Source: Pseudomonas fluorescens
Lineage (GTDB): Bacteria > Pseudomonadota > Gammaproteobacteria > Pseudomonadales > Pseudomonadaceae
Reading direction: 5' to 3'
DNA length: 64,000 nucleotides
Assembly (NCBI RefSeq): GCF_000967965.1
Contig: NZ_LACC01000013.1
Span: 124,001 to 188,000 of the forward strand
This document shows, one piece after another, positions 7,904 to 16,703 of the stretch. Both the position numbers and the translations under genes were made by a program. The notes under the pieces were generated by a model. The model saw only the letters and a list, made by a program, of their open reading frames with translations. It had not been told where the DNA came from and searched no databases. The stretch's first letter is position 1, and every line of letters starts with the position of its first letter.

Positions 7904-8863
7904 ATGCAAACAGCAATCGAGATCGCCCAGGTCGATCATCAACTGATCGTGCGGCTCAACCAGGCCTGGACCAAGCGCGCCACGGTGTGTTCGCCGGACA
8001 GGGGCCAGGTCAACGAAGCATACGACCCGGCGCGCCCGGATTACCCGGAGTGCATGGTGCCGTTCTTCCATCATCCGAAATTCCAGGCCTTGAGCGACGA
8101 GCTCAAGAGCCGCGTGGTGACCTGGGGCTGGATCGGCTACAACCTGCGCACCGTCACAGCCGAAGAACATGTGGTCAATCCGGCGCTGAGCGTCATCGCC
8201 AATCAGTACCTGGGCAAGGACGACTGGCATTTTCGCGAGGCCATGCAACAGACCCTGATCGACGAGCACTACCACACGCTGATGCACTTGCGCGCCATCG
8301 AGCGGACCAAGCTGGACCGGGCGCTGGATCAGGACCTGGACTTGCCGCCCTCCGTCACTTACCTGCGCCTGAAAGCCCAGCGTGAAGCACTGCCCGAGCA
8401 ATGGCAGCGGGATCTGGCGGCGATCACTTTTGCGGTGGTGGCCGAGATCAGCGTCAACGCCTATCTGGACCTGCTGGCAGACGACCAGACCATCCAGCCG
8501 CAGAACCGCCGGGTGGCCGAACTGCACAACCGCGACGAATATGCTCACAGCAAGGTGCTGGCCGAAGTGTCCAAGGTCATGTACGCGAACATGCAGCCCA
8601 TCCAGCGGGAATTTTTCGCACGCAATCTGTCGGTGGCGCTGAGTGCTTTTATCGCCCAGGACTACTCGATGTGGGAGGCGATTCTGACGCAGCTCGGGGT
8701 CGAGGATGCGGCGCTGATCATTGCCGACACCCGCGAGAGCAACAAGAACGCGACCATCATGCGCGACTACAGCGGCCTGCATAAGCTGGCTCAGGACCTG
8801 GGCATCAGCGACCAGATCGATTTCGATTTCCGCCCGACCCTCAAAACCACGACGGTCGCCTGA
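7904..8863 (+). CDS. AurF-like non-heme diiron oxygenase
   Basis: A 319-residue helical protein with the full ligand set expected of AurF-type diiron N-oxygenases. There is a glutamate in TAEEH (E87 or E88), E121 and H124 in IDEHYH, E181 in VAEISVNAY, and H208, E212, H215 in HNRDEYAH (HX3EX2H). AurF relatives oxidise amines to hydroxylamine, nitroso or nitro groups, and some do other oxidations. It lies downstream of the aminomutase, aminotransferase and Fe/2OG genes. N-oxidation of an amino or beta-amino acid intermediate is the natural inference. CAGGT precedes the ATG. The family call is strong, the substrate is unknown. Confidence 0.85.
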   Translation: MQTAIEIAQVDHQLIVRLNQAWTKRATVCSPDRGQVNEAYDPARPDYPECMVPFFHHPKFQALSDELKSRVVTWGWIGYNLRTVTAEEHVVNPALSVIANQYLGKDDWHFREAMQQTLIDEHYHTLMHLRAIERTKLDRALDQDLDLPPSVTYLRLKAQREALPEQWQRDLAAITFAVVAEISVNAYLDLLADDQTIQPQNRRVAELHNRDEYAHSKVLAEVSKVMYANMQPIQREFFARNLSVALSAFIAQDYSMWEAILTQLGVEDAALIIADTRESNKNATIMRDYSGLHKLAQDLGISDQIDFDFRPTLKTTTVA

Positions 8864-8877
8864 ACCCGGAGGTGTCC

Positions 8878-9678
8878 ATGTCTGCTCCTGTGTACGAAGT
8901 GTTCGCTATTCGTGTCGGCGCAAATGCCCAGCGCACCGCCAGGGAGAACTTTCTCTACGACGCCTGCTGCGGTGATCCGAATGCGCCGATGCCGCTGGAC
9001 TACTATTTCTGGGTTATCCGCAACGAGCAGCAGGTGATCGTGGTCGACACCTGTTTCCAACCGGCCACGGCGGACCGGCGCAATCGCCAGATGTACCGCC
9101 TGCCGGAAGAATCCCTGCGGCAACTGGACATCGATCCGGCGCAAGTCGAGCACCTGATCCTCACCCATTTGCACTGGGATCATGCCGGCAACCTCGGGCT
9201 GTTCCCGAAGGCGACCGTGCATTTGCAGGAAGCGGAACTGCGTTTCTGCACCGGGCCGAAAATGGCCCATCGCACGGTGAACAAAACCTACGAGGTCGAG
9301 GACGTGATGTCGGCGCTGCCGCCGCTGTTCGAAGGGCGGATGCGTTTGCACAATGGTGTTGTCGAGGTCGTTCCCGGCGTGACCCTGCACCCGGTGGGCG
9401 GGCATACGCCGGGCAGCCAGGTAGTGCGGGTGAATACCGGACGCGGCTGGATTGTGCTGGCCTCGGATGCCGCGCATTTGTGGATCAATATTCGCGAGCG
9501 CAGTCCGTTTCCGATTCTCGATGACCTGGCGCAAACCCTCGAAGCCTTCACCGAGATCGACCGCCTGGCCGACAGCGAAGACCACGTCATCCCCGGCCAC
9601 GACCCGCTGATCGCCGAGCGCTTCCCGCACTGGAATGACGACCCGCATATCATTTGCCTGCACCAGAATCCGCTCTGA
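8878..9678 (+). CDS. Metallo-beta-lactamase fold hydrolase, lactonase-like
   Basis: A 266-residue metallo-beta-lactamase-fold protein. The zinc motif HxHxDH is H97-L-H99-W-D101-H102, followed by a later histidine in GGHTPGSQV and an aspartate in ASDAAHLW. Overall spacing resembles AHL-lactonase-like (AttM/AiiB-type) hydrolases, but specificity cannot be assigned. GGAGGT lies 6 bases before the ATG at 8878. It is 14 bp after the AurF-like gene and is the last gene of the second unit. It could open a lactone or release the product, or provide self-protection. Confidence 0.8.
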   Translation: MSAPVYEVFAIRVGANAQRTARENFLYDACCGDPNAPMPLDYYFWVIRNEQQVIVVDTCFQPATADRRNRQMYRLPEESLRQLDIDPAQVEHLILTHLHWDHAGNLGLFPKATVHLQEAELRFCTGPKMAHRTVNKTYEVEDVMSALPPLFEGRMRLHNGVVEVVPGVTLHPVGGHTPGSQVVRVNTGRGWIVLASDAAHLWINIRERSPFPILDDLAQTLEAFTEIDRLADSEDHVIPGHDPLIAERFPHWNDDPHIICLHQNPL

Positions 9679-9705
9679 TGATCACCCCAAAACCTGTGGG
9701 AGCGG

Positions 9706-11133
9706 TCAACCCTGATGTAGCAAGCGGCCCAAGGTCTGCAAGGCCTCATCAATCCGCGGCGAATATGGCGCGCCACAGCCAATGCGCACAAAGTGATCGA
9801 AACGCCTGGCATTGGAAAAGATATCCCCAGGTGAAATCTGGATACCGACGTTCAACGCATCATGAAAAAACGCCATGGACGAATGCCGGCGAGGCAGTTC
9901 CACCCATAACAGCGTGCCGCCCTGGGGGTTGGTCACATGGGTGCCGAGGGGGAAGTAGCGGGTAATCGCTTCGCTCATCTGTTGACGTTGTTGGGTCAGG
10001 GTTTTCCTCAACCGCCGCAGGTAACGCTCGTAGGACGGTGTACGCATGAATTCGCTGGCCGCCAATTGCGATAACGCCTCGCACCCCCGTGACTGCGCAT
10101 GCTTGAGCATCTCCACGCGGTCGTGCCATTTGCCGGCGCTGATCCAGCCCAGGCGCATGCCCGGTGCCAGGGTTTTGTTCAGCGAGGCGCAATAGATCAC
10201 GTTGTCGGTGCTATCCCAATGTTTGAGGGTAGACAGCGGCTGCTCGGTGTCCACCAGGTCGCCATAGGTGTCGTCCTCGATCAGTACGGTTTCGTGCTCG
10301 GCACACAGTTTCACCAGCCGTGCCTTGTTGGCGTCGGGCATGATGCTGCCCAACGGGTTTTGCAGGTTGGGGATGACGATCAGCGCCTTGACCCGTTCGG
10401 GGCCTTGCAGCAGTAGTTGCAAGGCCGCCAGATTGAGCCCGGTGTGGGCCGAGGCCGGGACTTCCAGCACCCGCAGGTTCAGGCTTTCGAGAATTTGCAG
10501 CAGACCGTAGAAGGTCGGCGATTCCACCGCCACGGTGTCGCCGTGGCGGGTGACCGCACGCAAGGCCAGGTTGATCGCTTCGGTGGCGCCGTTGGTGATC
10601 ACGATCCGCTCGGGGGGCAGGTGGGTCTTGCTGGCCAGTGCCCGCCGGGCCAGGATGTTGCGCAGTGCGCTGTTGCCACAGGCGCTGCCTGCGGTGCCGA
10701 ACAGGCAGGCGTCGTAGCGCAGCGCCTTGATCATGTGGTCTTGCAAGGTCTTGAGTGGATAAAGCTCCGGCGCGCAGTAGGCGCTGGCGAAGTTGACCTT
10801 GATCGTCGCGCGCTGACTGGCCTTGAGCACCGCGCAGACCTGTTCATGAATGCCAATATACGCGCGGGTATCCAGCGCTGGCGCCAAGGCAATCGGGGCG
10901 GGCCTGGGCAGGGTGTCGGGCTGGCGAATGTAGTTGCCGGAGCGTGGCCGGGCTTCCAGCACACCGCAGTCTTCCAGTTCCCGGCACACCTGCACGGCGG
11001 TCGACAGGCTGACGGCGTGTTTTTCCATCATCAACCGGATCGAGGGCAGGCGCTCTCCGGTTTTCAGGGTGCCGCTGCGGATAGCGTCCAGGTAGTGGTT
11101 GGCCAACTGGCGATACAAGGGGGGCGTGTTCAT
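9706..11133 (-). CDS. MocR-family transcriptional regulator (GntR HTH fused to aminotransferase-like domain)
   Basis: A 475-residue fusion regulator. Residues ~1-75 form a GntR winged helix (PPLYRQLANHYLDAIRSGTL, then SLSTAVQVCRELEDCGVLEARPRSGNYI). Residues ~110-475 form a fold-type I aminotransferase-like effector domain with the PLP lysine segment YCASLNKTLAPGMRLGW. MocR regulators sense PLP or amino-acid-PLP adducts. The ATG at 11133 follows GAGGTC and gives the normal N terminus; a longer reading to 11214 has no family support. It converges on the cluster with only 27 bp separating the stops, so with the GntR-type gene at 1-207 the cluster is bracketed by two related regulators. Confidence 0.85.
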   Translation of the reverse strand: MNTPPLYRQLANHYLDAIRSGTLKTGERLPSIRLMMEKHAVSLSTAVQVCRELEDCGVLEARPRSGNYIRQPDTLPRPAPIALAPALDTRAYIGIHEQVCAVLKASQRATIKVNFASAYCAPELYPLKTLQDHMIKALRYDACLFGTAGSACGNSALRNILARRALASKTHLPPERIVITNGATEAINLALRAVTRHGDTVAVESPTFYGLLQILESLNLRVLEVPASAHTGLNLAALQLLLQGPERVKALIVIPNLQNPLGSIMPDANKARLVKLCAEHETVLIEDDTYGDLVDTEQPLSTLKHWDSTDNVIYCASLNKTLAPGMRLGWISAGKWHDRVEMLKHAQSRGCEALSQLAASEFMRTPSYERYLRRLRKTLTQQRQQMSEAITRYFPLGTHVTNPQGGTLLWVELPRRHSSMAFFHDALNVGIQISPGDIFSNARRFDHFVRIGCGAPYSPRIDEALQTLGRLLHQG

Positions 11134-11282
11134 GATGACCTCGGCAGTTGCACCACTGAGGTCTGGGCTGGAAAGTGAGTTGGCGCTCCCCGCAGGCGGA
11201 CCCGTGGTGCTCATGGGTGAAGGGAAGTGGTGTTCTGCGTCGATACTGGAAGAGTAATCGCGGTTTTGCCCGAATCACGGAC

Positions 11283-11312
11283 AATAAAAAGCCCCGCTCT
11301 GATGGCGGGGCT
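11283..11312 (-). terminator. Rho-independent terminator on the minus strand
   Basis: AGCCCCGC (11290-11297) and GCGGGGCT (11305-11312) form an 8-bp stem, and the minus-strand read continues into TTTTTATT. It should end transcription of the unknown gene at 11486-12190. Confidence 0.8.
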
Positions 11313-11334
11313 CTTGAGTGGGGCTGTGAAGTAT

Positions 11335-11451
11335 CTGTGGCGAGGGAGCTTGCTCCCGCTTGAGTGCGGAGCACTCACAAAATGTCGGCAAGTGTTGTCA
11401 GATTTTTGGGGCCGCTACGCAGCCCAGCGCGAGCAAGCTCGCTCGCCACAG
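11335..11451. repeat. REPIN (inverted REP pair)
   Basis: The left arm CTGTGGCGAGGGAGCTTGCT at 11335 and the right arm ending AGCAAGCTCGCTCGCCACAG at 11451 are near-perfect inverted copies around an ~70-base spacer. This is the Pseudomonas REPIN arrangement mobilised by RAYT-type transposases; no RAYT gene is in this window. It fills most of the gap 11313-11485. Confidence 0.85.
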
Positions 11452-11485
11452 GCAGCCCACTCACCACGGATCAGGGTGGGTCGCC

Positions 11486-12190
11486 TTATTGCGCGGCGAT
11501 GTTGTACCCGTCGAACGCAGTCTGCTGCTGCAAGGCGGTGATGATGTTCTTGCGGTTGACCGCTTGCTCGGCGCCGCTGTTGTCCAGGAATGTCTCGCTT
11601 TCCAGTTCCGCCTCTTCGCCTTCGCCAACGAAGGTGAAACCGAGGAATTCCAGGGCTTCACGGTCGACATTCAGGCGCGAGCGCGGAGTGCGCAACGGCA
11701 AGGTGACGCTCATGCCGTCCTTGGTGATGGTGAACACTTCGACTTCTTTCTTGGCCTTGGCGGCTTTGCTCTTGCCGCCGCTCGGGTTGCTGATGGCCAG
11801 GTGGGTCTGGTTCAGCACCTTCAGGGCCAGGCCGTAGACGATTTCCTGGAACGCCGGGTCGTCCTTGAAGCTGGACAGGATGCGGCTGATCGGGAATTTG
11901 CTGCTCAGGTCTTCGAGGGCGGCGATGTCCGCGGCCTCGGCGTCCTTGAGCTGCTTGAGCTGGCCCATCAGCTCGTAGGCTTTGTCATCGTCGAAGCTGT
12001 CGTGGGCCTGGCGGATCGCGGCACGCAGTTCGCGGATCTGGTCGCTTTCGCGGGTGGACTGGAAGGCGTCCAGCACCATCTCGCTGATGTTTTTTGCCTG
12101 AGGCACGTGTTGTGAAAGATTGATGGAGTTTTCGTATTCCGCTTTGGACGACAAGGTGACTAGGGTTTCAGCGGTATTGGAATCGGACAT
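11486..12190 (-). CDS. Conserved-looking protein of unknown function
   Basis: I do not recognise the family. The 234-residue product has no signal peptide or membrane segment. It is acidic and probably helical through residues ~40-135, with heptad-like runs (DQIRELRAAIRQAHDSFDDD, ELMGQLKQLKDAEAADIAAL). A short lysine-rich linker (KSKAAKAKKE, about 143-152) leads to a beta-rich C-terminal part (VEVFTITKDGMSVTLPLRTPR). Coding statistics, an isolated promoter gap and its own terminator (11283-11312) support a real single-gene unit. The helical front plus basic linker could indicate a protein- or nucleic-acid-binding role, but this is speculation. The ribosome site before 12190 is weak. Confidence 0.65.
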   Translation of the reverse strand: MSDSNTAETLVTLSSKAEYENSINLSQHVPQAKNISEMVLDAFQSTRESDQIRELRAAIRQAHDSFDDDKAYELMGQLKQLKDAEAADIAALEDLSSKFPISRILSSFKDDPAFQEIVYGLALKVLNQTHLAISNPSGGKSKAAKAKKEVEVFTITKDGMSVTLPLRTPRSRLNVDREALEFLGFTFVGEGEEAELESETFLDNSGAEQAVNRKNIITALQQQTAFDGYNIAAQ

Positions 12191-12318
12191 TGAAATTTCA
12201 CTACTTCTATAACTTGAATAGGGGCGAGAAAGCCCGGGGGCTTTTTCAGGTCGCCTAATCTATTGGACCGGGGCGGCGTTGTCACGGATCAACGGGCGGC
12301 TGGTCATTTATTTGCTCC

Positions 12319-12420
12319 CTGTAGGAGCGAGCCTGCTCGCGATGGACGTTAACGATAACGCATTCATTCTGTATGAACGCGTTGCCCTTGAGACCATCGC
12401 GAGCAGGCTCGCTCCTACAG
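12319..12420. repeat. REPIN (inverted REP pair)
   Basis: CTGTAGGAGCGAGCCTGCTC at 12319 is mirrored by GAGCAGGCTCGCTCCTACAG ending at 12420, perfect 20-base arms around a 62-base spacer. It occupies the gap between the ABC permease stop and the unknown gene. Confidence 0.9.
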
Positions 12421-12426
12421 GGTGTG

Positions 12427-13254
12427 TCAGGAATGCTGCAGCTTTTGCGCCCGTTTATCCGCCAGATGCTGAACCACCAGCCTGCCGATCAGCACCAGCA
12501 AGGTCAGGCTGATCAGCAACACCGAAATCGCCGCGACGCTCGGGTCGACGTTATCGCGCAAGCCGCTCCAGATGCGTTTGGGCAAGGTGTCGACATTGAC
12601 GCTGGTGATGAACAGCGTCACCGCGACCTCTTCCCAGGACAGGGCGAAACCCAGCAGGGCGGTGGAGGCCAGGCCCAGTTTCAGGTTTGGCAAAATCACC
12701 ATGAACGTGGTCTGCATCAGGCTGGCGCCGAGGTTGCGCGAGGCCAGTTCGATGCGCCGGTCGATCTGGCTGAGGGCAACCAGCATGGTCACCACGCCGT
12801 ACGGCACCACCATGATCACGTGGGCAATCACCACGCCGGTCAGGGTGTCGTAGCCCATGCCCGGTGCGAAGCGGCCGAGCTTGGTCTCCATGAAGTACAG
12901 CACCAGTGCCGAAATCACCGGCGGAATTGCCATCGGCAATAGCACCAGGCCCATCAGCGCCGTGGCCCATTTGGAGCGCATGTACCAGATGCCGAGGCTG
13001 AAACTGGCCGCCAGCAACGTGGCGATAATGCTGGTGGCGAAGGCGATGGTCAGGCTCTGGCTGATGGCGTGGAACCAGTCAGGGTTGCTCACCAGCGCCT
13101 CGTAGTGGCGCAGCGACCAGTTGCCTTCGGGCATCGACAGGAAGCGTTTGCTGGTGAACGACACCGGAATGACCGTCAGCAGCGGGAACAGCATGAAGGC
13201 CATGGCGACCACGGCCAGCAGCCGGGTACTCAGGCTTGTGCGATGGGTATTCAT
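12427..13254 (-). CDS. ABC transporter permease, PotC/PotI type
   Basis: A 275-residue inner-membrane permease with about six helices and the EAA-type cytoplasmic loop near residues 172-190 (ELASRNLGASLMQTTFMVILP), which contacts the ATPase. It is the last gene of a four-gene minus-strand importer operon (ATPase, binding protein, two permeases), 7 bp after the first permease. The family transports spermidine, putrescine or related small cations and amino-compounds. The real substrate here is not determined. Confidence 0.85.
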   Translation of the reverse strand: MNTHRTSLSTRLLAVVAMAFMLFPLLTVIPVSFTSKRFLSMPEGNWSLRHYEALVSNPDWFHAISQSLTIAFATSIIATLLAASFSLGIWYMRSKWATALMGLVLLPMAIPPVISALVLYFMETKLGRFAPGMGYDTLTGVVIAHVIMVVPYGVVTMLVALSQIDRRIELASRNLGASLMQTTFMVILPNLKLGLASTALLGFALSWEEVAVTLFITSVNVDTLPKRIWSGLRDNVDPSVAAISVLLISLTLLVLIGRLVVQHLADKRAQKLQHS

Positions 13255-13261
13255 AGTGATC

Positions 13262-14134
13262 TCAGCCTACCAGTCGGTTCACGCGGGTCATTTTCAACAG
13301 CACCCAGATCAGCGCGCTGACCAGGGCCAGCAACACCACGCTGAGCGCAGCCCCCAGGCCCCAGTTGCTGGTCTGGAACATTTGCAGGAACACGTATTCG
13401 GCGATCATCACCGTTTGCCCGCCACCCAACAGCACCGGGGTGATGAAGAAGCCCAGGCAGAACACGAAGACCATGATGAACGCGCCAAGAATGCCCGGCA
13501 GGGTCTGCGGCAGCAGCACTTGCCAGAAGGTGCGCAAGGCACCGGCACCCAGGCCCCGTGACGCCATGAGCACACGCTGATCCAGTTGACGCATGGTCGA
13601 CAGCAGCGGGAATACCGCGTACGGAATCATCACGTGGAGCATGCCGATGACCACGCCGATTTCATTGCGGCTCAATTGCAGCGGTTGATCGATCAACCCC
13701 ATGCCCATCAGCCCATTGTTGAGCACGCCGTTGCTGCGCAGGGCGATCAACCAGCCGAAGGCCCGCACCAGTACGGAAATCCAGAACGGGATGAAGATGC
13801 AGATCTCCACCACGCGCTGCCAGAACGGCGGGCTGAACACCCAGCAGTAGGCCAGCAGATAACCGATCACCAACGCCAGGCAGCTGACGGTCAGGCACAG
13901 GCGCATGGTGCGCCAGAGCATTTCGTGGATCGCCGGGTCCGTGGCGATGCGCTGGTACTGCTCGATGCCCGGTGTCGGCAGCGAGAAGCTCCAGCCGACC
14001 ACGCCGAGAAACGGCAGCACGTAGAAGACCAGCAGCAACACCGGCAGCGGAAACAGCAGCAGGCCGCGCTCCAGGCCCGGCGAGCTGAACCGGGGCTTGG
14101 GGTGGGTCAGGGTTGAGGCCAGGGTGGTAGTCAT
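13262..14134 (-). CDS. ABC transporter permease, PotB/PotH type
   Basis: A 290-residue inner-membrane permease with about six helices. It has an EAA-like loop (VLMASRGLGAGALRTFWQVLLP, around residues 187-208) and an N-terminal extension typical of PotB relatives. The ATG at 14134 was preferred to GTG 14140. The gene begins just after the binding-protein stop, which indicates translational coupling. It pairs with the permease at 12427 to form the channel. Confidence 0.85.
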   Translation of the reverse strand: MTTTLASTLTHPKPRFSSPGLERGLLLFPLPVLLLVFYVLPFLGVVGWSFSLPTPGIEQYQRIATDPAIHEMLWRTMRLCLTVSCLALVIGYLLAYCWVFSPPFWQRVVEICIFIPFWISVLVRAFGWLIALRSNGVLNNGLMGMGLIDQPLQLSRNEIGVVIGMLHVMIPYAVFPLLSTMRQLDQRVLMASRGLGAGALRTFWQVLLPQTLPGILGAFIMVFVFCLGFFITPVLLGGGQTVMIAEYVFLQMFQTSNWGLGAALSVVLLALVSALIWVLLKMTRVNRLVG

Positions 14135-14144
14135 GGTCACAGGC

Positions 14145-15257
14145 TCACTTGGACAACCGCGTCAGGTACTCTTCCAGGGCTTTTGAGTAGTTGTCGGCGT
14201 ACCACTGGGCGTTGAGGGCGATCTGCTTTTTCAGGTTTTCTTCGGAGGCGCAGTTGGCTTCCAGTTGCTTGGCCGACATCAGTTTTTGCGTGGCGCTGTT
14301 GGAAGGCCCGTTGCCCAGCAGTTCGAACAGCTTGAGCTGGCCTTCGGGTTGCAACGCTTGCTGAATGAACTGCATGGTCGGTTGCGTGCCGCCGGGGTTG
14401 CCGTTCAACACCGCCCAACTGCTGGAGTTGATGAAACCGTTGTCGAAGCTCCAGCGCACGCGGTTGTCGGTGTCTTCGCTGAGCAGCTTGGCGCGGGTGT
14501 GCCAGATCGCGCCGATCGACACTTCGCCTTCGACCATCAGTTGCTGGCTCTCGGCACCCGAGCTCCAGAACGACAGGACGTGAGGCTTGATCTCGTCGAT
14601 CTTCTTCATCGCCCGTGGCACGTCCAGCGGGTACAGCTGATCAGGCGGAACGCCGTCGGCCAGCAGTGCGGCTTCGAGCATGCCGTTCATCCACTTGTAC
14701 AGCGTGCGTTTGCCGGGGAATTTCTTCACGTCCCAGAAATCGGCCCAGGTCTTGGGTCCGTTTTCGCCGAACTTTTCGCTGTCCCAGGCCATGACGTAGC
14801 TGAACTGATAGCTGGCGATACCGAAATCGGAGGACAGCGCCGGGGCCACCTGATCGCGCTTGATGGTGTTGTAGTCCAGCGGTTGCAGGATCTTTTCCCG
14901 GCCCAGCACGAGGGCGCTGTAGCTCTCGACATCGACCACGTCCCAGCTCGGTTGCCCGCTGGCCAGTTGCGAGCGGATCGCGCCTTCGGTCGGGCCGGCG
15001 CCATCGATGCGCACCTGGATGCCGGTGTTTTTGGTGAAGGTGTCAGTCCACGCCGAACGGAACGCGTTCAGGGCATCGCCGCCCCAGTTGACCACCACCA
15101 GCGGCTTGTCCGCCGACCAGCTGATGCCGCTGCGCAGCGCCAATGGCACCGCGGCCAGCAGGCCCATGGCCTGGATAAAGGTGCGGCGGTTGATCTGACC
15201 GTCACGGGTCTTTTCGATAAGCACTTCGATGCAGTCTTGTTGGTGATCCTGGCGCAT
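14145..15257 (-). CDS. Periplasmic substrate-binding protein of a PotD-like ABC importer, Tat-exported
   Basis: A 370-residue extracytoplasmic solute-binding protein. Twin arginines R24-R25 in NRRTFIQA are followed by a hydrophobic stretch (MGLLAAVPLAL), a Tat signal, so it is probably folded before export. The mature part begins near KPLVVVNWGGDALNAF, typical of spermidine/putrescine-binding family proteins (SBP_bac_8 type). GAGGA precedes the ATG at 15257. It sits between the ATPase and permease genes. The Tat signal and the context of an amidohydrolase nearby argue for an amine- or amide-type ligand, but this is an inference. Confidence 0.85.
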   Translation of the reverse strand: MRQDHQQDCIEVLIEKTRDGQINRRTFIQAMGLLAAVPLALRSGISWSADKPLVVVNWGGDALNAFRSAWTDTFTKNTGIQVRIDGAGPTEGAIRSQLASGQPSWDVVDVESYSALVLGREKILQPLDYNTIKRDQVAPALSSDFGIASYQFSYVMAWDSEKFGENGPKTWADFWDVKKFPGKRTLYKWMNGMLEAALLADGVPPDQLYPLDVPRAMKKIDEIKPHVLSFWSSGAESQQLMVEGEVSIGAIWHTRAKLLSEDTDNRVRWSFDNGFINSSSWAVLNGNPGGTQPTMQFIQQALQPEGQLKLFELLGNGPSNSATQKLMSAKQLEANCASEENLKKQIALNAQWYADNYSKALEEYLTRLSK

Positions 15258-15346
15258 GGGCAAGTCCTCAAGCGGCGGGTGTGGCAGCGCACACCGACCT
15301 TTTTTGTTGTCGTTGGAAGAGAGCTTTGTGACGCAGTTTTTTGGGG

Positions 15347-16438
15347 TCAGGCCTGCAGCAGGAAGCTTTGCTGCACCGGCCAGCTCAGCCACACCGGCGC
15401 GCCGCTGGACATCAGCGCGCCCGGGTGATTGCCGGGCACGGACAGGTTGATCGGCAGCGTATCGCCGCCGACCTTGAGCGCCAGATGGGTACTGGAGCCC
15501 TGGTAGACCTTGTCGGTAAGTTGCGCGGGCATCACGTTGTAGCCCTCCGTGGTCGGGCACTCGCTGTGCAGTTCCATGTGCTCCGGGCGCACGGCCAGCA
15601 CGATCGGTGCCGCGCTCAGTGCGTTCGGGGCCTGGGCGTGCAATACGTTGGTGCCGCAGCGGCCGCTGGCGGTCTGGCCGTTGCGGGTCAGGTTGTCCAG
15701 CGGGAACAGGTTCATCTTGCCCAGGAACTCGGCGACGAAACGGCTCTCGGGGCGGTTGTAGATGTTTTCCGGGGTGTCGACCTGGGTCAGCTTGCCGTGG
15801 TTGAAAATCGCGATGCGCGAGGACAGGGCCAGGGCTTCGTTCTGGTCGTGGGTGACGAACACGAAACTGGTGCCGACCTGACGGTGGATGCGTTGCAACT
15901 CGGTTTGCAGTTGTTCGCGCAGGTTCTTGTCCAGCGCCGACAGCGGCTCGTCGAGCAACAGCAGTTCGGGTTCGAACACCAGCGCCCGGGCAATCGCCAC
16001 ACGCTGCTGCTGGCCGCCGGACATCTCGGCGGGCTTCTTGTGCATGTGCGCACCGAGGCCGACCACTTCAAGAATGTGCTTGACCCGGCGATTGCGTTCT
16101 TCGGCCGGGACTTTACGGATGCGCAGCGGATAGGCCACGTTGTCGGCCACGCTCATGTGCGGGAACAGCGCATAACCCTGGAACACCATGCCGTAGTTCC
16201 GCTTCTCGGCGGAGCGCCGGATAATGTCGACGCCTTGCTCCATCAGCTTGCCCGAAGTCGGGCTGAGGAAGCCGGCCAGTATCATCAGCAAGGTGGTCTT
16301 GCCCGAGCCGGACGGACCCAGCAGGGTCAGAAACTCGCCTTGGCGAACGTCGAGGTCGACGTTATCCAGCGCCGCGAAACGGCCGTAATACTGGCTGATA
16401 CCTTGAGCGCTGAGCTGGATCGCTGAACGGCTGGACAC
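15347..16438 (-). CDS. ABC transporter ATPase, PotA type
   Basis: A 363-residue ATP-binding subunit with Walker A (GPSGSGKTTLL), Q-loop (MVFQGYALFPHMSV), signature (MSGGQQQRVAIARAL), Walker B (LLLLDEPLSALD) and H-loop histidine (VFVTHDQ). A C-terminal TOBE-type regulatory domain (about residues 265-363) is as in PotA/UgpC proteins. The GTG at 16438 has AGAGGA 8 bases upstream and was preferred to the ATG at 16465, which has no ribosome site. It is the first gene of the importer operon. Confidence 0.85.
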   Translation of the reverse strand: MSSRSAIQLSAQGISQYYGRFAALDNVDLDVRQGEFLTLLGPSGSGKTTLLMILAGFLSPTSGKLMEQGVDIIRRSAEKRNYGMVFQGYALFPHMSVADNVAYPLRIRKVPAEERNRRVKHILEVVGLGAHMHKKPAEMSGGQQQRVAIARALVFEPELLLLDEPLSALDKNLREQLQTELQRIHRQVGTSFVFVTHDQNEALALSSRIAIFNHGKLTQVDTPENIYNRPESRFVAEFLGKMNLFPLDNLTRNGQTASGRCGTNVLHAQAPNALSAAPIVLAVRPEHMELHSECPTTEGYNVMPAQLTDKVYQGSSTHLALKVGGDTLPINLSVPGNHPGALMSSGAPVWLSWPVQQSFLLQA

Positions 16439-16589
16439 AATGAGGTTCCTCTTTTTATTGCCCATAGACGTGCGAGGACGGATGTGAATCCGAAATGGGC
16501 TTTGGGTTCATTATTGTTAAAAGTATCGCTACATCAATGGAATTATTTTGCCCGTATTGGTTAGTTTAATTACCCAATTAACACAGCCT

Positions 16590-16691
16590 CTGTAGGAGCG
16601 AGCTTGCTCGCGATGGTCGATAACGATGATGCGAAAAACCTGACACACAAAGGTGCTCTCTGGTTTTTCGCGAGCAAGCTCGCTCCTACAG
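16590..16691. repeat. REPIN (inverted REP pair)
   Basis: CTGTAGGAGCGAGCTTGCTC at 16590 and its inverted copy ending CTCCTACAG at 16691 flank a 62-base spacer. It sits directly downstream of the LysR stop at 16704. Confidence 0.9.
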
Positions 16692-16703
16692 GGGGATGTG
16701 TTG

